From Chloroflexota bacterium (GTDB taxonomy: Bacteria; Chloroflexota; Anaerolineae; Aggregatilineales; Phototrophicaceae): 5,708 nucleotides of DNA. Below the pieces are notes generated by a model. The model had not been told where the DNA came from. It did no database searches and saw only the letters and a program-made list of their open reading frames with translations. The DNA lies in assembly GCA_023392115.1 (NCBI GenBank), contig JAEVZT010000040.1:1-5708 (forward strand), written 5' to 3'. This document shows positions 5,497 through 5,708 of this stretch, in pieces (position 1 is the first letter of the stretch; each line of letters starts with the position of its first letter). Made by a program: the position numbers and the translations under genes.

Positions 5497-5708
5497 GCCG
5501 ACCTGCCTACCGCCTGCGCGACAGCTTCAATTCGCGCCATCATCCGCCGGAAAGCGTCGAAGTTCAGGCTCTGCCGCCCATCCGACATGGCGACTTCCGG
5601 CTGCGGGTGGACTTCGACGATCAAGCCGTCAGCACCCGCCGCCACCGCCGCCAGCGCCAGCGACTCGACATATTCCGAATAGCCGACGGCGTGGCTTGGA
5701 TCGGCGAT
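5493..5708 (-). CDS. DAHP synthase, type I-beta, C-terminal 71 residues (runs off right edge)
   Basis: First committed step: PEP plus erythrose-4-phosphate gives DAHP. Only the C-terminal part is present, in an open frame from the right edge to TGA at 5493-5495. It starts IADPSHAVGYSEYV and contains GADGLIVEVHP and SDGRQSLNF, a pattern typical of I-beta (KDO8P synthase-like) DAHP synthases. The likely metal ligands are His6 (DPSH), Glu32 (VEVHP) and Asp43 (SDG) of the fragment. Their spacings of 26 and 11 residues equal those I recall for the Thermotoga maritima enzyme. The protein ends about 28 residues after that Asp, so no C-terminal regulatory or chorismate mutase domain is fused; an N-terminal ferredoxin-like domain cannot be judged. 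The stop overlaps the tyrA start (ATGA). I leave the symbol empty because aroF, aroG and aroA are all used for this family. Confidence 0.9.
   Translation of the reverse strand: MADPSHAVGYSEYVESLALAAVAAGADGLIVEVHPQPEVAMSDGRQSLNFDAFRRMMARIEAVAQAVGRSA

Noticed and set aside
1..5708. Frequent GATC and CGATC words
   Set aside because: They follow from ATC isoleucine and GAT aspartate codons next to C-ending codons; without a count against a background model there is no case for a methylation or repeat signal.

Overview
The window is part of a single, tightly packed aromatic amino acid (shikimate pathway) operon. Every gene lies on the minus strand, so transcription runs from the right edge to the left edge. 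In transcription order: the last 71 codons of a type I-beta DAHP synthase (right edge, partial), prephenate dehydrogenase (tyrA), EPSP synthase (aroA), shikimate dehydrogenase (aroE), chorismate synthase (aroC), shikimate kinase (aroK) and the first 232 codons of 3-dehydroquinate synthase (aroB, running off the left edge).

These enzymes cover every step from PEP plus erythrose-4-phosphate to chorismate except 3-dehydroquinate dehydratase (aroD/aroQ). TyrA adds a step on the tyrosine branch. The missing dehydratase and any chorismate mutase would have to lie outside the window. Five of the six gene junctions overlap (4, 11, 4, 29 and 16 nt), which implies one polycistronic mRNA with translational coupling. 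No promoter is expected or seen here, because the upstream end of the operon lies beyond the right edge.

The one break in this packing is the 146-nt gap between aroE and aroC. It is filled by a low-GC array of 7-nt repeats in two opposite-facing arms (about 2369-2420 and 2441-2517). The arms keep strict heptamer register, can fold into a long nested hairpin, and are followed by a run of six U in the mRNA just before the aroC ribosome binding site. The array also supplies the last codons and the stop of aroE. This is the only non-standard structure I found.

Organism: GC content is high, codons are strongly G/C-ending, and aroA, aroC and the DAHP synthase are of Gram-positive or deep-branching type rather than enterobacterial type. 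Heptameter-type intergenic repeats are known from cyanobacteria and, as I recall, also occur in Chloroflexota. A Chloroflexota (Anaerolineae-like) bacterium is my best guess, but this is an inference with low to moderate confidence. I see no new enzyme system, mobile element with a transposase, CRISPR array or RNA gene.
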